Source: Janthinobacterium sp. B9-8
GTDB lineage: Bacteria > Pseudomonadota > Gammaproteobacteria > Burkholderiales > Chitinibacteraceae
Reading direction: 5' to 3'
Length of the DNA: 64,000 nucleotides
Assembly: GCF_000969645.2 (NCBI RefSeq)
Contig: NZ_CP014222.1
Coordinates: 4,653,740-4,717,739 of the forward strand
The position numbers and the translations under genes are program-made. Every line of letters starts with the position of its first letter. The stretch's first letter is position 1. Below, in pieces: positions 43,130 to 51,946 of the stretch. The notes beneath the pieces are model-generated. The model had not been told where the DNA came from. It was given only the letters and a program-made list of their open reading frames with translations, and did no database searches.

Positions 43130-43533
43130 TTTGTAGGGCGGGTGAAACCCGCGAGCGATGCATAAAAAATATGCGGGTTTCACCCCATACGTGCTAACCA
43201 AAGTCAAAAAGATCTTTTTAGTGCCTTCGGCACGTTGATTTTGGTGCGGCATCCCCGCGGGGGACTCCCTTTCTTGAACGGCCAAGAAAGGAAGCAAAGA
43301 AGGCCGCCCCGACCAGCACGAAGGCCCCTCTGCTGCGGACAATCGAGTCGGCGGCGGGCGGGATTGGCTCGTTCCTCGCTCCCTTGCCGAAACCCCGTCC
43401 CGCTTGTTCCTCGCTTCGGCGTGCTTCAAGGGGACTTTTAAGCCCTACGCCAAGATTGTGGTCATTACTTTTTTTGTTTGTTGATGCAAAAGCAAATTGC
43501 TTAGCGCGTATGGGGTTTCACCCGCCCTACAAA
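43130..43533. repeat. GTAGGGCGGGTG palindromic repeat split by an insertion
   Basis: The outer 21-base arms (43130-43150 and 43513-43533) are perfectly complementary. Removing 43185-43513 and one copy of GGTTTCACC restores a short hairpin with perfect 20-base arms around an 18-base-long spacer, the same design as 28372-28433. This fills most of the 468-base gap between yehS and the DUF2520 gene; no gene is visible in it. Confidence 0.85.
43185..43513. mobile_element. 329-bp MITE-like insertion with TIRs and 9-bp target duplication
   Basis: The ends CCATACGTGCTAA and TTAGCGCGTATGG are inverted copies at 12 of 13 positions. The bases on both sides, GGTTTCACC (43176-43184 and 43514-43522), are identical, as expected for a target-site duplication. 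The element is more GC-rich than its surroundings, contains small palindromes (TTTCTTGAACGGCCAAGAAA), and has no transposase frame, so it would have been moved in trans. Confidence 0.75.
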
Positions 43534-43588
43534 TTCGTAAAAGGTTTTGAGCGCAAAGCCAAGTCAGCTAGCTTGCAAAGGTGTCTTC

Positions 43589-44437
43589 ATGCTCACTCTT
43601 AATATTATCGGCCCCGGGCGTCTGGGCAAATCAATTGCCCGTTTGGCGCAGCCGCATTACCCAATCGCAGGGGTTTGCGCCAGCTCACTGGCGAGCAGCA
43701 GAGATGCTGTAGCGTTTATTGGGGCTGGGCAGGCATGCGCTACATTCGCCGATTTGCCTAGCGCTGATTTATTCCTACTCGCCGTGCCGGATGCCATGAT
43801 TGTAGAGAAGGCGATCGAGCTAGCGGAGAGTGGTGTGGTGCAGGCTGGCAATGTGGTGTTTCATGCCAGCGGTGCTTCCGAAGCTTCATTACTTCTTCCG
43901 CTAAAAGCAGTAGGTGCATTTATTGCAAGTATGCATCCGGCTTTTTCTTTTGCCGATCCGGCAAGGGCCATCAACACTTTTGTGGGCACACTTTGCGCAC
44001 TGGAGGGTGATTCAAAAGCTTGCAGTATTTTGCATGATTTTGCCCGAGCCTTAGGTGGCAAGCCTTTTTATTTAGCAGAAGGCGGTAAAGCGGCTTATCA
44101 CGCTTCATTAACGATGGCGGCCAATTTTTTGGTTACGCTGGCTGATTTATCCATAAAAACGGCGCAGCAAGCAGGAATCAGCGATGAAATTGCCCAGAGT
44201 CTAGTGATGAATTTAATGCAGCAAACCCTAGAAAATATAAAAGCATTAGGGCCCGCTGCTGCATTAACAGGGCCTATTCTTCGCGCAGATCAAGCAACGA
44301 TCGAAAAGCATTTAGCGGTTTTAAATAATAAAGTAAGCTATCGCTGCTATCAAAGCTTGGGATTGGCTACGATCAATCTGGCGGGAGATCAGTTGTCTGT
44401 TACTCAACAGTTTGCGCTTTCTCAAATATTTTCTTAA
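43589..44437 (+). CDS. Rossmann-fold DUF2520 oxidoreductase-like protein
   Basis: 282-residue protein with an N-terminal NAD(P)-binding Rossmann domain (LNIIGPGRLGKSIARLAQ) and a C-terminal helical DUF2520 domain from about residue 130 (the AYHASLTMAANFLVTLADL segment). It resembles F420-dependent NADP oxidoreductase/ProC-like folds, but the substrate is unknown. I chose the ATG at 43589, where homology begins; a frame reaching back to 43547 runs toward the repeat region and is unlikely. Confidence 0.85.
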   Translation: MLTLNIIGPGRLGKSIARLAQPHYPIAGVCASSLASSRDAVAFIGAGQACATFADLPSADLFLLAVPDAMIVEKAIELAESGVVQAGNVVFHASGASEASLLLPLKAVGAFIASMHPAFSFADPARAINTFVGTLCALEGDSKACSILHDFARALGGKPFYLAEGGKAAYHASLTMAANFLVTLADLSIKTAQQAGISDEIAQSLVMNLMQQTLENIKALGPAAALTGPILRADQATIEKHLAVLNNKVSYRCYQSLGLATINLAGDQLSVTQQFALSQIFS

Positions 44438-44626
44438 TGTGTATGATGTATTGGATTGAGAAATAGGCTACTTTGTGTTGTCTCTTGTTTTAATAAAAAT
44501 AATAGCGATTTGATTGAAAAAATAAAAGGCGAAGCGCTGTTTATTACTTGTTTTACAAATGTGCAAAATAACAGCATACAATGCTTAAAAATATTTATTT
44601 AGAAAAGCTCTGGGGAGAGTGATTTT

Positions 44627-46246
44627 ATGACTTTACGTAAAAAGGTATATCTGCTGGCGCTGAGTATTTTGCTCGCTTTAATCGGCATTATGCTGGTTGG
44701 GCTATGGACAATGCGTCAAGCGAGTAATGATGATAATAGCGCCCGTATTAAGCAATTAATGGGCAGTACATATAATGGTATTGTGCAGCTGGAAAATCTG
44801 GCCGCATCGGGCAAACTGCCTGAAGCACAGGCAAAAGAGATTGCTACGCAATTATTGCGGGAAAATAAATATCATAAGTCCGAATACGTTTATGTGGTGG
44901 ACGAAAAATTAAACTTTGTTGCCACACCGCTGGATCCGCAATTGCATGGCACAAGTTTTAATGATTTTAAAGATGCAACGGGCAATAGCGTAGGCGCAAT
45001 TGCTCAGACTGCGCTGGATAAATCAGGCGGTGCACTCACCGAATACTGGTGGACTTCCAAGCGCGATGGCAAGGTGGTTGATTTGCTTTCCGTGGCTCAA
45101 AAAACACCGCGCTGGGGCTGGGTCGTGGGTAATGGCATTAGCTTTGCAGAAGCTGATGCCCGCTTCTGGAGTAATGCTCGCTGGCAGGTATTGATTTGCC
45201 TTGCGGTTGCTGCGGTGGTGGCTGCAATTATGTTGTCGGCAGTGCGCAATTTATTACGGGATTTGGGTGGCGAGCCCAGCGAAGTGATGGCCTTGGTGCA
45301 GGTCGTGGCTAATGGGAATCTGCATATCGACGATGATATGGCCAATGTCTCTGCTCAAAGCATTTATGGCTCGGTGTTACGTATGCGCAAATCATTGCGC
45401 GATGTGATTTCTCAGCTTTCATCGGTGGTACATACCTTGCATTCATCCGGCGATGAAATCGTAGCTAAGGCTGAAAGCAGTAATCTATATGTAGGAGCAC
45501 AAAGCAAGGCCGCCACGCGAATTGCCCAGACTGCAGAAGATTTTACCCAGCAGACTCAGCAGGCAGAGCTGCAAGCTAAAAAAGCCAAGGGGCAAAGCGA
45601 AGCGGCTACTGAGATTTCTGCTCAGGGCTTATCGGTGATTTCTGCTGCGGTAGATCGCTTCTCGGAAATCGAGCATTCCGTTGGCGAAACTCAAAGCAGC
45701 ATTGATGATCTGGCACAGCGTGTAGGTAGTATTTCTGCGGTGATTGCGGTGATCCGCGATGTGGCCGATCAAACTAATTTGCTGGCTTTAAATGCCGCTA
45801 TCGAAGCCGCCCGTGCAGGCGAGCAGGGCCGTGGTTTTGCGGTGGTGGCCGATGAGGTTCGTAAGCTGGCAGAGCGCACCAGCACCGCCACGCGTGAAAT
45901 TGGTGAAACCATTAATGCAGTGCAAGATAGCGGCCAGACGGCTAAATCGCGCATGGATGGCATGGTGGTGCAGCTGAAAGAAGGGATACGCCAAACCAAG
46001 GAAGGCGGCGAGGCGGTCAAAGCGATTCGCGCAGAATCTGCGGCTACCGCGCTGGTAGTGGGCTTGATTGGTGATGCGCTGGCGGCTCAGGTGCAATCTA
46101 GTCAGGCCATTAGAAATGATGTGGATGAAGTGGCGAGTTTTTCCTCAGGCACTTTAGATGCGGCGCAGAGTACGGTGGCGGTGGCTCAATCGATTAAACG
46201 GGTTTCTGATCAGCTGGAAATCCTGATTAAACAATTCCGTTTGTAA
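44627..46246 (+). CDS. Methyl-accepting chemotaxis protein with single Cache sensor
   Basis: 539-residue chemoreceptor. It has membrane helices near residues 9-28 and 188-206. Between them lies a periplasmic sCache_2-type sensor domain (EYVYVVDEKLNFVATPLDPQ, then TEYWWTSKRDGKVVDLLSVA, TPRWGWVVGNGI). A HAMP-like linker follows, then a long signalling coiled coil with the conserved hairpin tip VADQTNLLALNAAIEAARAG near residues 380-400. A purine-rich ribosome site (GGGGAGA) precedes the ATG. No che genes are nearby. sCache_2 receptors often sense small organic acids; the ligand here is unknown. Confidence 0.93.
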   Translation: MTLRKKVYLLALSILLALIGIMLVGLWTMRQASNDDNSARIKQLMGSTYNGIVQLENLAASGKLPEAQAKEIATQLLRENKYHKSEYVYVVDEKLNFVATPLDPQLHGTSFNDFKDATGNSVGAIAQTALDKSGGALTEYWWTSKRDGKVVDLLSVAQKTPRWGWVVGNGISFAEADARFWSNARWQVLICLAVAAVVAAIMLSAVRNLLRDLGGEPSEVMALVQVVANGNLHIDDDMANVSAQSIYGSVLRMRKSLRDVISQLSSVVHTLHSSGDEIVAKAESSNLYVGAQSKAATRIAQTAEDFTQQTQQAELQAKKAKGQSEAATEISAQGLSVISAAVDRFSEIEHSVGETQSSIDDLAQRVGSISAVIAVIRDVADQTNLLALNAAIEAARAGEQGRGFAVVADEVRKLAERTSTATREIGETINAVQDSGQTAKSRMDGMVVQLKEGIRQTKEGGEAVKAIRAESAATALVVGLIGDALAAQVQSSQAIRNDVDEVASFSSGTLDAAQSTVAVAQSIKRVSDQLEILIKQFRL

Positions 46247-46266
46247 GCTATTCTGAGTGTTGCCAG

Positions 46267-46291
46267 GGCCGTGTAGAACACGGCCTTTTTT
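46267..46291 (+). terminator. Rho-independent terminator after chemoreceptor gene
   Basis: Perfect 8-bp stem GGCCGTGT-AGA-ACACGGCC followed by six T, twenty bases past the stop codon. Confidence 0.92.
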
Positions 46292-46490
46292 GTATAATAA
46301 AAAAACAATCAGTAACAAGTACTTACAGTAATCATCAGGTGAAAAATACCTTCATGTTAGTGTCGATTTTCACTGCATTTTTTATAAAAAAGCGGCAGGA
46401 TAGCGGCATAGGGTTGTTCAGGAACAAGCTTAGGCTTGTACGCAAGTTGCGTGTTTGAGCTGCCCAACTATTACTCTATGGAGATGCACG

Positions 46491-47180
46491 ATGTCAGAGC
46501 CTAAAACTCATCCGCTTTTTTTGGCTGCGGCCGTTTCAGTTATTTTGGCTTCAGGGGTAGGTATGGCCAATTGGCTGGGCTTTATTGGCAAACCTCCTGT
46601 TGAGCCGCAGGCGGTAGTGGCGTCTGCCTCGGCGGTGGCCAGTGCGCCTGTACTGGCGCTTGTGGCCACTCCAGTACCGACTGCCGTACCTACTCCGGTA
46701 GCAACACCTGCTCCAACGGCTGTGCCAAAACCAGCGCCTGCTCCTAAGCCGCATCCAACGCCAAAACCTAAACCTAAGCCTGTGGCTAAGCCTGCCGAAG
46801 TGGCTCAGCCAGAACCTACTTTACGCCCAACACCAGTAAAAGAAGTATGCCGCAGCTGTGGGCGAGTGATTTCGATTCGCACTGTAGAGAAAAGAGGCGA
46901 AGGCTCGGGTGGCGGAGCGATTGCCGGCGGTGTTTTAGGTGGAGTGGTGGGGCATCAGATTGGTGGCGGTAATGGCCGTACCGTGGCCGAAGTGCTGGGT
47001 GTGATTGGCGGTGCGGTTGCTGGTCATCAGGCAGAAAAGCAATATCGCAGCGTAACGGCTTATGAAGTGCGTGTATCGTTTGAAGACGAAAGCGAGCGTA
47101 CTTACAGCTTCCAGCAGCGTCCGCCGTTTAATCAGGGTGATCGCGTTCGTACCAGTGGCGATAGCATTGTGCAAAATTAA
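46491..47180 (+). CDS. Glycine-zipper 2TM protein with proline-rich spacer
   Basis: 229-residue envelope protein. It has an N-terminal membrane anchor (residues about 8-28). A long Pro/Ala/Lys/Thr spacer follows (about 45-125: VATPVPTAVPTPVATPAPTA, KPHPTPKPKPKPVAKPA). Then come a Cys pair CRSCG near residue 128 and a glycine-zipper domain (GGGAIAGGVLGGVVGHQIGG, GVIGGAVAGHQAEK) of the Rick_17kDa/SlyB type. The start at 46491 has GGAGA eight bases upstream; an earlier frame start at 46455 has none. The spacer could span the periplasm. Function is unknown; the relatives are envelope-integrity proteins. Confidence 0.85.
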   Translation: MSEPKTHPLFLAAAVSVILASGVGMANWLGFIGKPPVEPQAVVASASAVASAPVLALVATPVPTAVPTPVATPAPTAVPKPAPAPKPHPTPKPKPKPVAKPAEVAQPEPTLRPTPVKEVCRSCGRVISIRTVEKRGEGSGGGAIAGGVLGGVVGHQIGGGNGRTVAEVLGVIGGAVAGHQAEKQYRSVTAYEVRVSFEDESERTYSFQQRPPFNQGDRVRTSGDSIVQN

Positions 47181-47193
47181 TTAAGCTGATCAA

Positions 47194-47229
47194 AATAACA
47201 AAAGCCGCAGCAATGCGGCTTTTGTTATT
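47194..47229. terminator. Bidirectional terminator between glycine-zipper gene and ntrC
   Basis: Perfect 16-bp stem (AATAACAAAAGCCGCA) with the loop GCAA between two convergent genes. The A/T-rich outer part serves as the T tract on either strand. Confidence 0.9.
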
Positions 47230-47269
47230 AAGGGCTCATGATTTTACTGCCGGATTGAGCAGATTAAAA

Positions 47270-48676
47270 TTAGCTGTTTTCCATCCCTAATTCCTGGATT
47301 TTCCGAGTAAGGGTATTGCGCCCCCAGCCCAGTAACTCTGCGGCTTCAATGCGCTTACCACCGGTATGGGCGAGGGCACGCTCGATCACTACGCGCTCAA
47401 AAGCGGGGGTCAGCTCATCCAAAATACGGCTATCACCACGGCTAAGCCGCTGGCTGATTTCGGCACCTAAATGGCTTAACCAATCTCCGCTGCGAATCGC
47501 TATTTCACCCTTTTCTGTGCTGAGCTCTGGTGGCAGATCGCCGGGCTGAACCAAGGCTCCGGGTGCCATCACGGTAATCCAGTGGCATAGGTTTTCTAGC
47601 TGGCGCACATTGCCAGGAAAACTAAACGCAGCCAGTTTAGCCATTGCATCGTCAGTGAGGCGCTTGGCTTCAATGCCTAACTCGCTGGCTGATTTGCCAA
47701 GGAAGAAGCGCGCCAGCAAGGGAATATCTTCTGATCGCTCACGCAACGCAGGTAAACGCAGGCGGATGACATTAAGGCGGTGAAACAAGTCTTCCCGAAA
47801 TTGCCCTTGTTTGACGCGTTCTTCTAAATGCTGATGCGTGGCGGCAATGACTCGTACATTGGCTTTAATAGGCTGATGGCCGCCTACCCGGTAATAAAAG
47901 CCATCCGAAAGTACACGTAATAAACGCGTTTGCAGTTCGGAAGGCATATCACCAATTTCATCTAAAAATAGCGTGCCGTTTTCTGCCTGCTCAAAGCGAC
48001 CCTGCCGCTTGGCGTCCGCGCCGGTAAAGGCGCCTCTTTCATGGCCAAATAATTCGGATTCCAGTAAGTCTTTAGGGATGGCCGCGGTGTTAATGGCAAC
48101 AAAGGGACGGGCAGAGCGCGGGCTGTGCCGGTGCAAGGCGCGGGCGACCAGCTCTTTTCCGCTACCCGATTCGCCGGTGATTAAAACGGTAGCAGCAGAC
48201 TGGCTTAAGCGGCCAATCGCTCTGAAGACGTCTTGCATGGCCGGAGCCTGGCCGAGGATTTCTGGCGCAGGCGACGCTGCTTGAGCTGGGCTGCCTTCTT
48301 GGTGGGTAAATCGCTGGCTTTCTTCGATCGCCCGTCTGACCAGCGCAGTGGCCTGATCTACATCAAAGGGCTTGGGCAGGTATTCAAATGCGCCGCCTTG
48401 AAATGCCGAAACGGCACTATCCAAATCTGAATGGGCGGTCATGATAATGACGGGCAGATTAGGCCAGTCTTGCTTGACGATCTCTAAAAATTGCAGCCCG
48501 GATTCGCCGGGCATGCGGATATCGCAAACGATGGCTTGGGGCTGTTCCTGCGTGAGCTTGGCAAGGGCTTCGGTGGCAGAGGAAAAGCTGCTATGCGAGA
48601 TATTTTCTCTGGCAAGGGCTTTTTCAAATACCCAACGAATAGATCGGTCATCATCAATAATCCAGACAGCGCTCAT
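47270..48676 (-). CDS. ntrC: Nitrogen regulation response regulator NtrC
   Basis: 468-residue sigma-54 activator. The receiver domain is at about residues 1-120 (VWIIDDDRSIRWVFEKAL, phospho-Asp in AIVCDIRMPGESG). The AAA+ domain follows with Walker A TGESGSGKEL, the sigma-54 contact GAFTGA near residue 213 and LFLDEIGDM. A Fis-type DNA-binding end (RIEAAELLGWGRNTLTRKI) completes it. It should activate glnA and other nitrogen genes when phosphorylated by NtrB. Its ATG overlaps the ntrB stop by four bases. Confidence 0.96.
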   Translation of the reverse strand: MSAVWIIDDDRSIRWVFEKALARENISHSSFSSATEALAKLTQEQPQAIVCDIRMPGESGLQFLEIVKQDWPNLPVIIMTAHSDLDSAVSAFQGGAFEYLPKPFDVDQATALVRRAIEESQRFTHQEGSPAQAASPAPEILGQAPAMQDVFRAIGRLSQSAATVLITGESGSGKELVARALHRHSPRSARPFVAINTAAIPKDLLESELFGHERGAFTGADAKRQGRFEQAENGTLFLDEIGDMPSELQTRLLRVLSDGFYYRVGGHQPIKANVRVIAATHQHLEERVKQGQFREDLFHRLNVIRLRLPALRERSEDIPLLARFFLGKSASELGIEAKRLTDDAMAKLAAFSFPGNVRQLENLCHWITVMAPGALVQPGDLPPELSTEKGEIAIRSGDWLSHLGAEISQRLSRGDSRILDELTPAFERVVIERALAHTGGKRIEAAELLGWGRNTLTRKIQELGMENS

Positions 48677-49740
48677 GGTTTTTCCTGTGTGGAGTCGTGT
48701 TGCCAGCCATTGAGTGGCAGAAGCAGGCTAAAGCAGGTTTGGCCGGGGCGGCTTTCAAATTCGATGGTGCCGTGGTGCTGCACCACAAAGGTATGGGCCA
48801 GATGCAGGCCAATGCCTGTGCCACCGGGGCGGCCAGAGACCAGCGGGTAAAAGAGTGTTTCTTTGAGTGAGTCGGGAATCCCAGGCCCGTTATCAATAAT
48901 TTGAATTTGTAGTGCAAGCGGAAAGCGGCGGCGATTGAGCGTTACTTGCCTTGCGATGCGGGTGCGCAAGAAAATCTCGCCCACTCCTGCCATAGCCTGC
49001 ACGGCATTGCGAACAATATTGAGCACGGCTTGTATCAGCTGCTCCTGATCGGCAATCAGGCTGGGCAGGCTGGTGTCGTAATCCCGCTTAACGGATAAGC
49101 CATTGGGGGTTTCGGCCAAAGCAAGGCTGCGTACGCGCTCCAATACCTCATGAATATTGAGCTCGGTCAGTTTAGGCAGGCGGTGCGGGGTAAGCAGGCG
49201 GTCGAGCAGCCTTTGCAGGCGCTGCGATTCATCAATGATTACCTGCGTGTATTCTTGCAGCTCACGGCTATGCAGCTCGCTTGATAGCAATTGGGCTGCG
49301 CCACGTATTCCACCAAGTGGATTTTTAATTTCGTGTGCCAGATTGCGGATCAGCTCACGGTTGGCTTGTTGCTGCGCTTGCAGCCTCGCTTCATTCACAA
49401 TTTTGCGTTGTTGATCCATCTGGCGGATTTCAACCAAGGCTGCTGCCGCACTGGTTTCGATGGGGCTGGCGGTGAGCGTGACATAAACATCGCCATGATT
49501 GGTGGAAAGCAGTAGTTCGTGCTCTGTAATGCTGATGTTTTCGGTGCAAGCGGTGATCACCGCGCTCACAATCGGGCTGTGTGGCTCTAAACAGGCAGAG
49601 AGCGTCATCCCGATATCATCCTGGCGTAGGCTGAGCAGGTCGGTAGCAGCAGGATTAACGTAAACCAGCGTGCCATTGGCTGCAACGGCAATGACAGCAT
49701 CGTCTAAAAACTCAAGGCCGGAGAATGGAGTGTGGCTCAT
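48673..49740 (-). CDS. ntrB: Nitrogen regulation sensor kinase NtrB
   Basis: 355-residue soluble histidine kinase. An N-terminal PAS domain covers about residues 8-110 (LEFLDDAVIAVAANGTLVYV). HisKA has the acceptor in NLAHEIKNPLGGIRGAAQLL near residue 137. HATPase motifs are NIVRNAVQAM, IDNGPGIPDSL and GTGIGLHLAH. It phosphorylates NtrC when nitrogen is limiting, under PII control. The gene has its own sigma-54 promoter and NtrC site upstream, implying self-amplification. Confidence 0.95.
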   Translation of the reverse strand: MSHTPFSGLEFLDDAVIAVAANGTLVYVNPAATDLLSLRQDDIGMTLSACLEPHSPIVSAVITACTENISITEHELLLSTNHGDVYVTLTASPIETSAAAALVEIRQMDQQRKIVNEARLQAQQQANRELIRNLAHEIKNPLGGIRGAAQLLSSELHSRELQEYTQVIIDESQRLQRLLDRLLTPHRLPKLTELNIHEVLERVRSLALAETPNGLSVKRDYDTSLPSLIADQEQLIQAVLNIVRNAVQAMAGVGEIFLRTRIARQVTLNRRRFPLALQIQIIDNGPGIPDSLKETLFYPLVSGRPGGTGIGLHLAHTFVVQHHGTIEFESRPGQTCFSLLLPLNGWQHDSTQEKP

Positions 49741-49777
49741 GGCTGCGTGGCCCCCTAGATCGTATCTTCAGATGTGT

Positions 49778-49793
49778 AGCAATTTGCGGGCCA
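49778..49793 (-). promoter_or_regulatory. ntrBp: Sigma-54 promoter of ntrBC
   Basis: On the minus strand TGGCCCGCAAATTGCT matches the -24/-12 consensus TGGCAC-N5-TTGCA, with GG and GC in the exact 10-base spacing. It lies 38-53 bases before the ntrB ATG, and a palindromic NtrC site lies about 50 bases further upstream. Confidence 0.7.
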
Positions 49794-49843
49794 GCTGAAA
49801 AGTGGCGCAGTCTGGTGCTTTAGAGATAAGCATACACGAGCAA

Positions 49844-49860
49844 TGCACCATGGTGGTGCA
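49844..49860. promoter_or_regulatory. NtrC binding site upstream of ntrB
   Basis: TGCACCATGGTGGTGCA is a near-perfect palindrome with the NtrC arms TGCACC and GGTGCA in 17-base spacing. It sits at the centre of a larger perfect 15-bp inverted repeat (49836-49868). No T tract follows on the minus strand, so an enhancer is more likely than a terminator. Confidence 0.7.
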
Positions 49861-49910
49861 TTGCTCGTCTGGGTGGTGCGTAAGTGTTTGCTAAGAGGGG
49901 AATGGTTGTT

Positions 49911-50390
49911 TTAGCGCAGGCGGCTGATTTCAGATTGCAGAGCGCTGATGTTTTTTTCGTGCAGGGTCATGTTATTGCGAATACGGCCTATTTTTTCCAC
50001 ATACTTTTGCGGGCTGGCTTTTTCTTCAGGCGTTTTGCTGCTTTCGGCCTCAGATAATAAACGGCGTGCATTGGCGAGGTTTTTTTGTTCGTTGCTGAGC
50101 TCTTCATTCAAAATTAAATGGCGATTACTATCACGGCTTTTTTGTGTGGCAGCATCTACGCGGGGGAAATTACCGGGTGTGGCTGTTTGCGGGCTGCGCT
50201 CTCTTGGGGCCGCATTACCGCGTGAACGAGGCGCAGGGATCATCGCGCCTGGCTCGGCCAAAATACGTTGCGCATTACGCATGGGAATATTGGAAAAAGT
50301 GACATTACCTTGCTCGTCCACATACTTATAAATATCAGCGTGGGCTAGCGGGGCAATGTAGATGATGGATATTAAAAGATACTTTAGCAT
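49911..50390 (-). CDS. DUF4124 periplasmic protein
   Basis: 159-residue exported protein. The signal peptide MLKYLLISIIYIAPLAHA is followed at once by the DUF4124 signature DIYKYVDEQGNVTFSNIP (residues about 19-36). A basic Pro/Arg-rich stretch follows, and then a C-terminal coiled coil from about residue 90 to the end (ILNEELSNEQKNLANARRLL, HEKNISALQSEISRLR). The family has no known activity. It precedes ntrB on the same strand, an arrangement I believe recurs in related genomes near glnA-ntrBC. Confidence 0.85.
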   Translation of the reverse strand: MLKYLLISIIYIAPLAHADIYKYVDEQGNVTFSNIPMRNAQRILAEPGAMIPAPRSRGNAAPRERSPQTATPGNFPRVDAATQKSRDSNRHLILNEELSNEQKNLANARRLLSEAESSKTPEEKASPQKYVEKIGRIRNNMTLHEKNISALQSEISRLR

Positions 50391-50405
50391 GGGCGTAACT
50401 TAACA

Positions 50406-50699
50406 TTAATCAGACTTGTATTCACTATGGCCTAATGGTTTTTCGGGCGCAATTAAATCCCTAACGCGTTGTTTTAGTTCTTTTGCTTCAGGGAAACGGC
50501 CTTCTGTTTTTCTATCCCAGATGATCTGCTCCATGCAAGTCACCACAAAAATACCGCCTGTGCCCGGCTGCAAAGCGACTTCACCCAGCTCTTCAGCAAA
50601 GGTGGAAAGCAGCTCTTGCGCTAACCACGCCGAGCGCAGCAACCAGTTGCACTGGGTGCAATACAAAATACTGATACGTGGTTGCCTGATTGAGGTCAT
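50406..50699 (-). CDS. SelT/SelW/SelH-family Rdx protein
   Basis: 97-residue thioredoxin-like protein. A CxxC redox motif in ISILYCTQCNWLLRSAWLAQ (Cys near residues 14 and 17) is followed by the family sequence GTGGIFVVTCMEQIIWDRK and EGRFPEAKELKQRVRDLI. It is a Cys version, not a selenoprotein: there is no in-frame TGA at the redox site. Its start overlaps the stop of the upstream HAD gene by one base, so the two are probably co-expressed. The redox partner is unknown. Confidence 0.88.
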   Translation of the reverse strand: MTSIRQPRISILYCTQCNWLLRSAWLAQELLSTFAEELGEVALQPGTGGIFVVTCMEQIIWDRKTEGRFPEAKELKQRVRDLIAPEKPLGHSEYKSD

Positions 50700-51322
50700 T
50701 AAAATTTAAGGCCTAGTTGATGCAATTGCGCTGCGGTATGGGCGGCGCTGGTGTGGTGAATGCCATGCCAGCCTAATTGTGTCGCTGCATAAGCATTTTT
50801 GGCCACATCGTCAATAAAAACCAGCTCATTAGGGTGTAAATCAGGAATCGCTTGGGCTATTCGCTCAAACATAGCCTGATAAATGGCCGGATCGGGTTTG
50901 ATTAAGCCTAAGCGGCCAGAAACCACAATATCTTTAAAGCGATGCAAGAGGGGATAGTTTTCCCAAGCATAAGGGAAAGTCTCATCCGACCAATTGGTCA
51001 GGCCATAAAGCGGGATTTCGGCAGCTTCTAATTGCTCCATCAGTGCAACACCCTCAGCGAGCGTGCCGCGTAATGTTTCTGGCCAGCGGGCATAAAATGC
51101 ATTTATCCATTCTGCATATTCAGGAAATTCGGCCTGTTTGATTTGATTGGCTTTCGCAATACTTCGGCCACGGTCTTGTTCGATATTCCATTCACCATTA
51201 CAGACATGGCTTAAGAAAAATTCCCGCTCTTTTTCATCGACAATTAATTTTCGATAAAGATAATCAGGATTCCAATCAAATAAAACACCACCAAAATCAA
51301 ACACTACGGCACGAATAGCCAT
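50699..51322 (-). CDS. HAD-superfamily (class IA) hydrolase
   Basis: 207-residue HAD hydrolase with motif I AVVFDFGGVLFDWNP (nucleophile Asp near residue 9), motif II in YGLTNWSDE near residue 109, motif III Lys in GLIKPDPAIY near 142 and motif IV VFIDDVAKNA near 170. The FGGVLFDW and NWSDETFP details resemble haloacid-dehalogenase/YihX-like phosphatases. The substrate, probably a sugar phosphate or nucleotide-like compound, cannot be named. It overlaps the Rdx gene by one base. Confidence 0.88.
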   Translation of the reverse strand: MAIRAVVFDFGGVLFDWNPDYLYRKLIVDEKEREFFLSHVCNGEWNIEQDRGRSIAKANQIKQAEFPEYAEWINAFYARWPETLRGTLAEGVALMEQLEAAEIPLYGLTNWSDETFPYAWENYPLLHRFKDIVVSGRLGLIKPDPAIYQAMFERIAQAIPDLHPNELVFIDDVAKNAYAATQLGWHGIHHTSAAHTAAQLHQLGLKF

Positions 51323-51484
51323 GATGAAATGCTCAATGGATAAGAGAAGACTCTATTGTACCCGTCAGCTTGGCAGATTGTATGACACTGAGGCTTATTT
51401 GATATTCAGTGTCCAATGTATTTACAGGGGAGGTAAAACCTGCGGCTTGTGCGATTCAACGCCGCCGGTTTCATTTGATTGGCT

Positions 51485-51943
51485 TTAGATCTCTAAGCTG
51501 TAATAGCGATAAGTTTGATCGAGCTGATAGCCCAGTGATTCATATAAAGCCTGTGCGCGTTGATTATCGTGGGCTGTGGATAAATCAAGGCGCACTGCGC
51601 CGGTTTGCTTGGCATGCAGGCGGGCTTTGTCCATCAGCAGGCGCGATACACCTATGCCTCTTGCGGATTCATCAACAAATAAATCGTATAAAACCCAGAC
51701 TCTGGCTGCTGCTATTGAGCAAAATGAAGGGTAAAGCTGGATAAACCCAAGCCCTTTTCCTTCATGATTACTGGCCAGTAAAATGACACTTTCATTTAAT
51801 GCGAGCCGTTGCTGCAAAAAATCATGCGCGATTTGTAGATTGCTCTCTTGCTGATAAAAAACACGATAAGCATTAAATAAAGGCGCTAATTGATTTAGAT
51901 CATCTAAATTGGCATAGCGGATAAAGCATGGTTTAGTCATCAA
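51485..51943 (-). CDS. GNAT-family N-acetyltransferase
   Basis: 152-residue acetyltransferase. Acetyl-CoA-binding motif A is DLFVDESARGIGVSRLLMDK (about residues 88-107). Motif B is DLSTAHDNQRAQALYESLGY with the characteristic Asn and LYESLGY. The N terminus IRYANLDDLNQLAPLFNAYR is also typical. The acceptor is unknown. It is separated from the upstream membrane-protein gene by only three bases. Confidence 0.9.
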   Translation of the reverse strand: MMTKPCFIRYANLDDLNQLAPLFNAYRVFYQQESNLQIAHDFLQQRLALNESVILLASNHEGKGLGFIQLYPSFCSIAAARVWVLYDLFVDESARGIGVSRLLMDKARLHAKQTGAVRLDLSTAHDNQRAQALYESLGYQLDQTYRYYSLEI

Positions 51944-51946
51944 TAC

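Noticed and set aside
50406..50699. Selenoprotein with in-frame TGA
   Set aside because: The redox motif is an ordinary CTQC with two cysteine codons, so no selenocysteine is needed.
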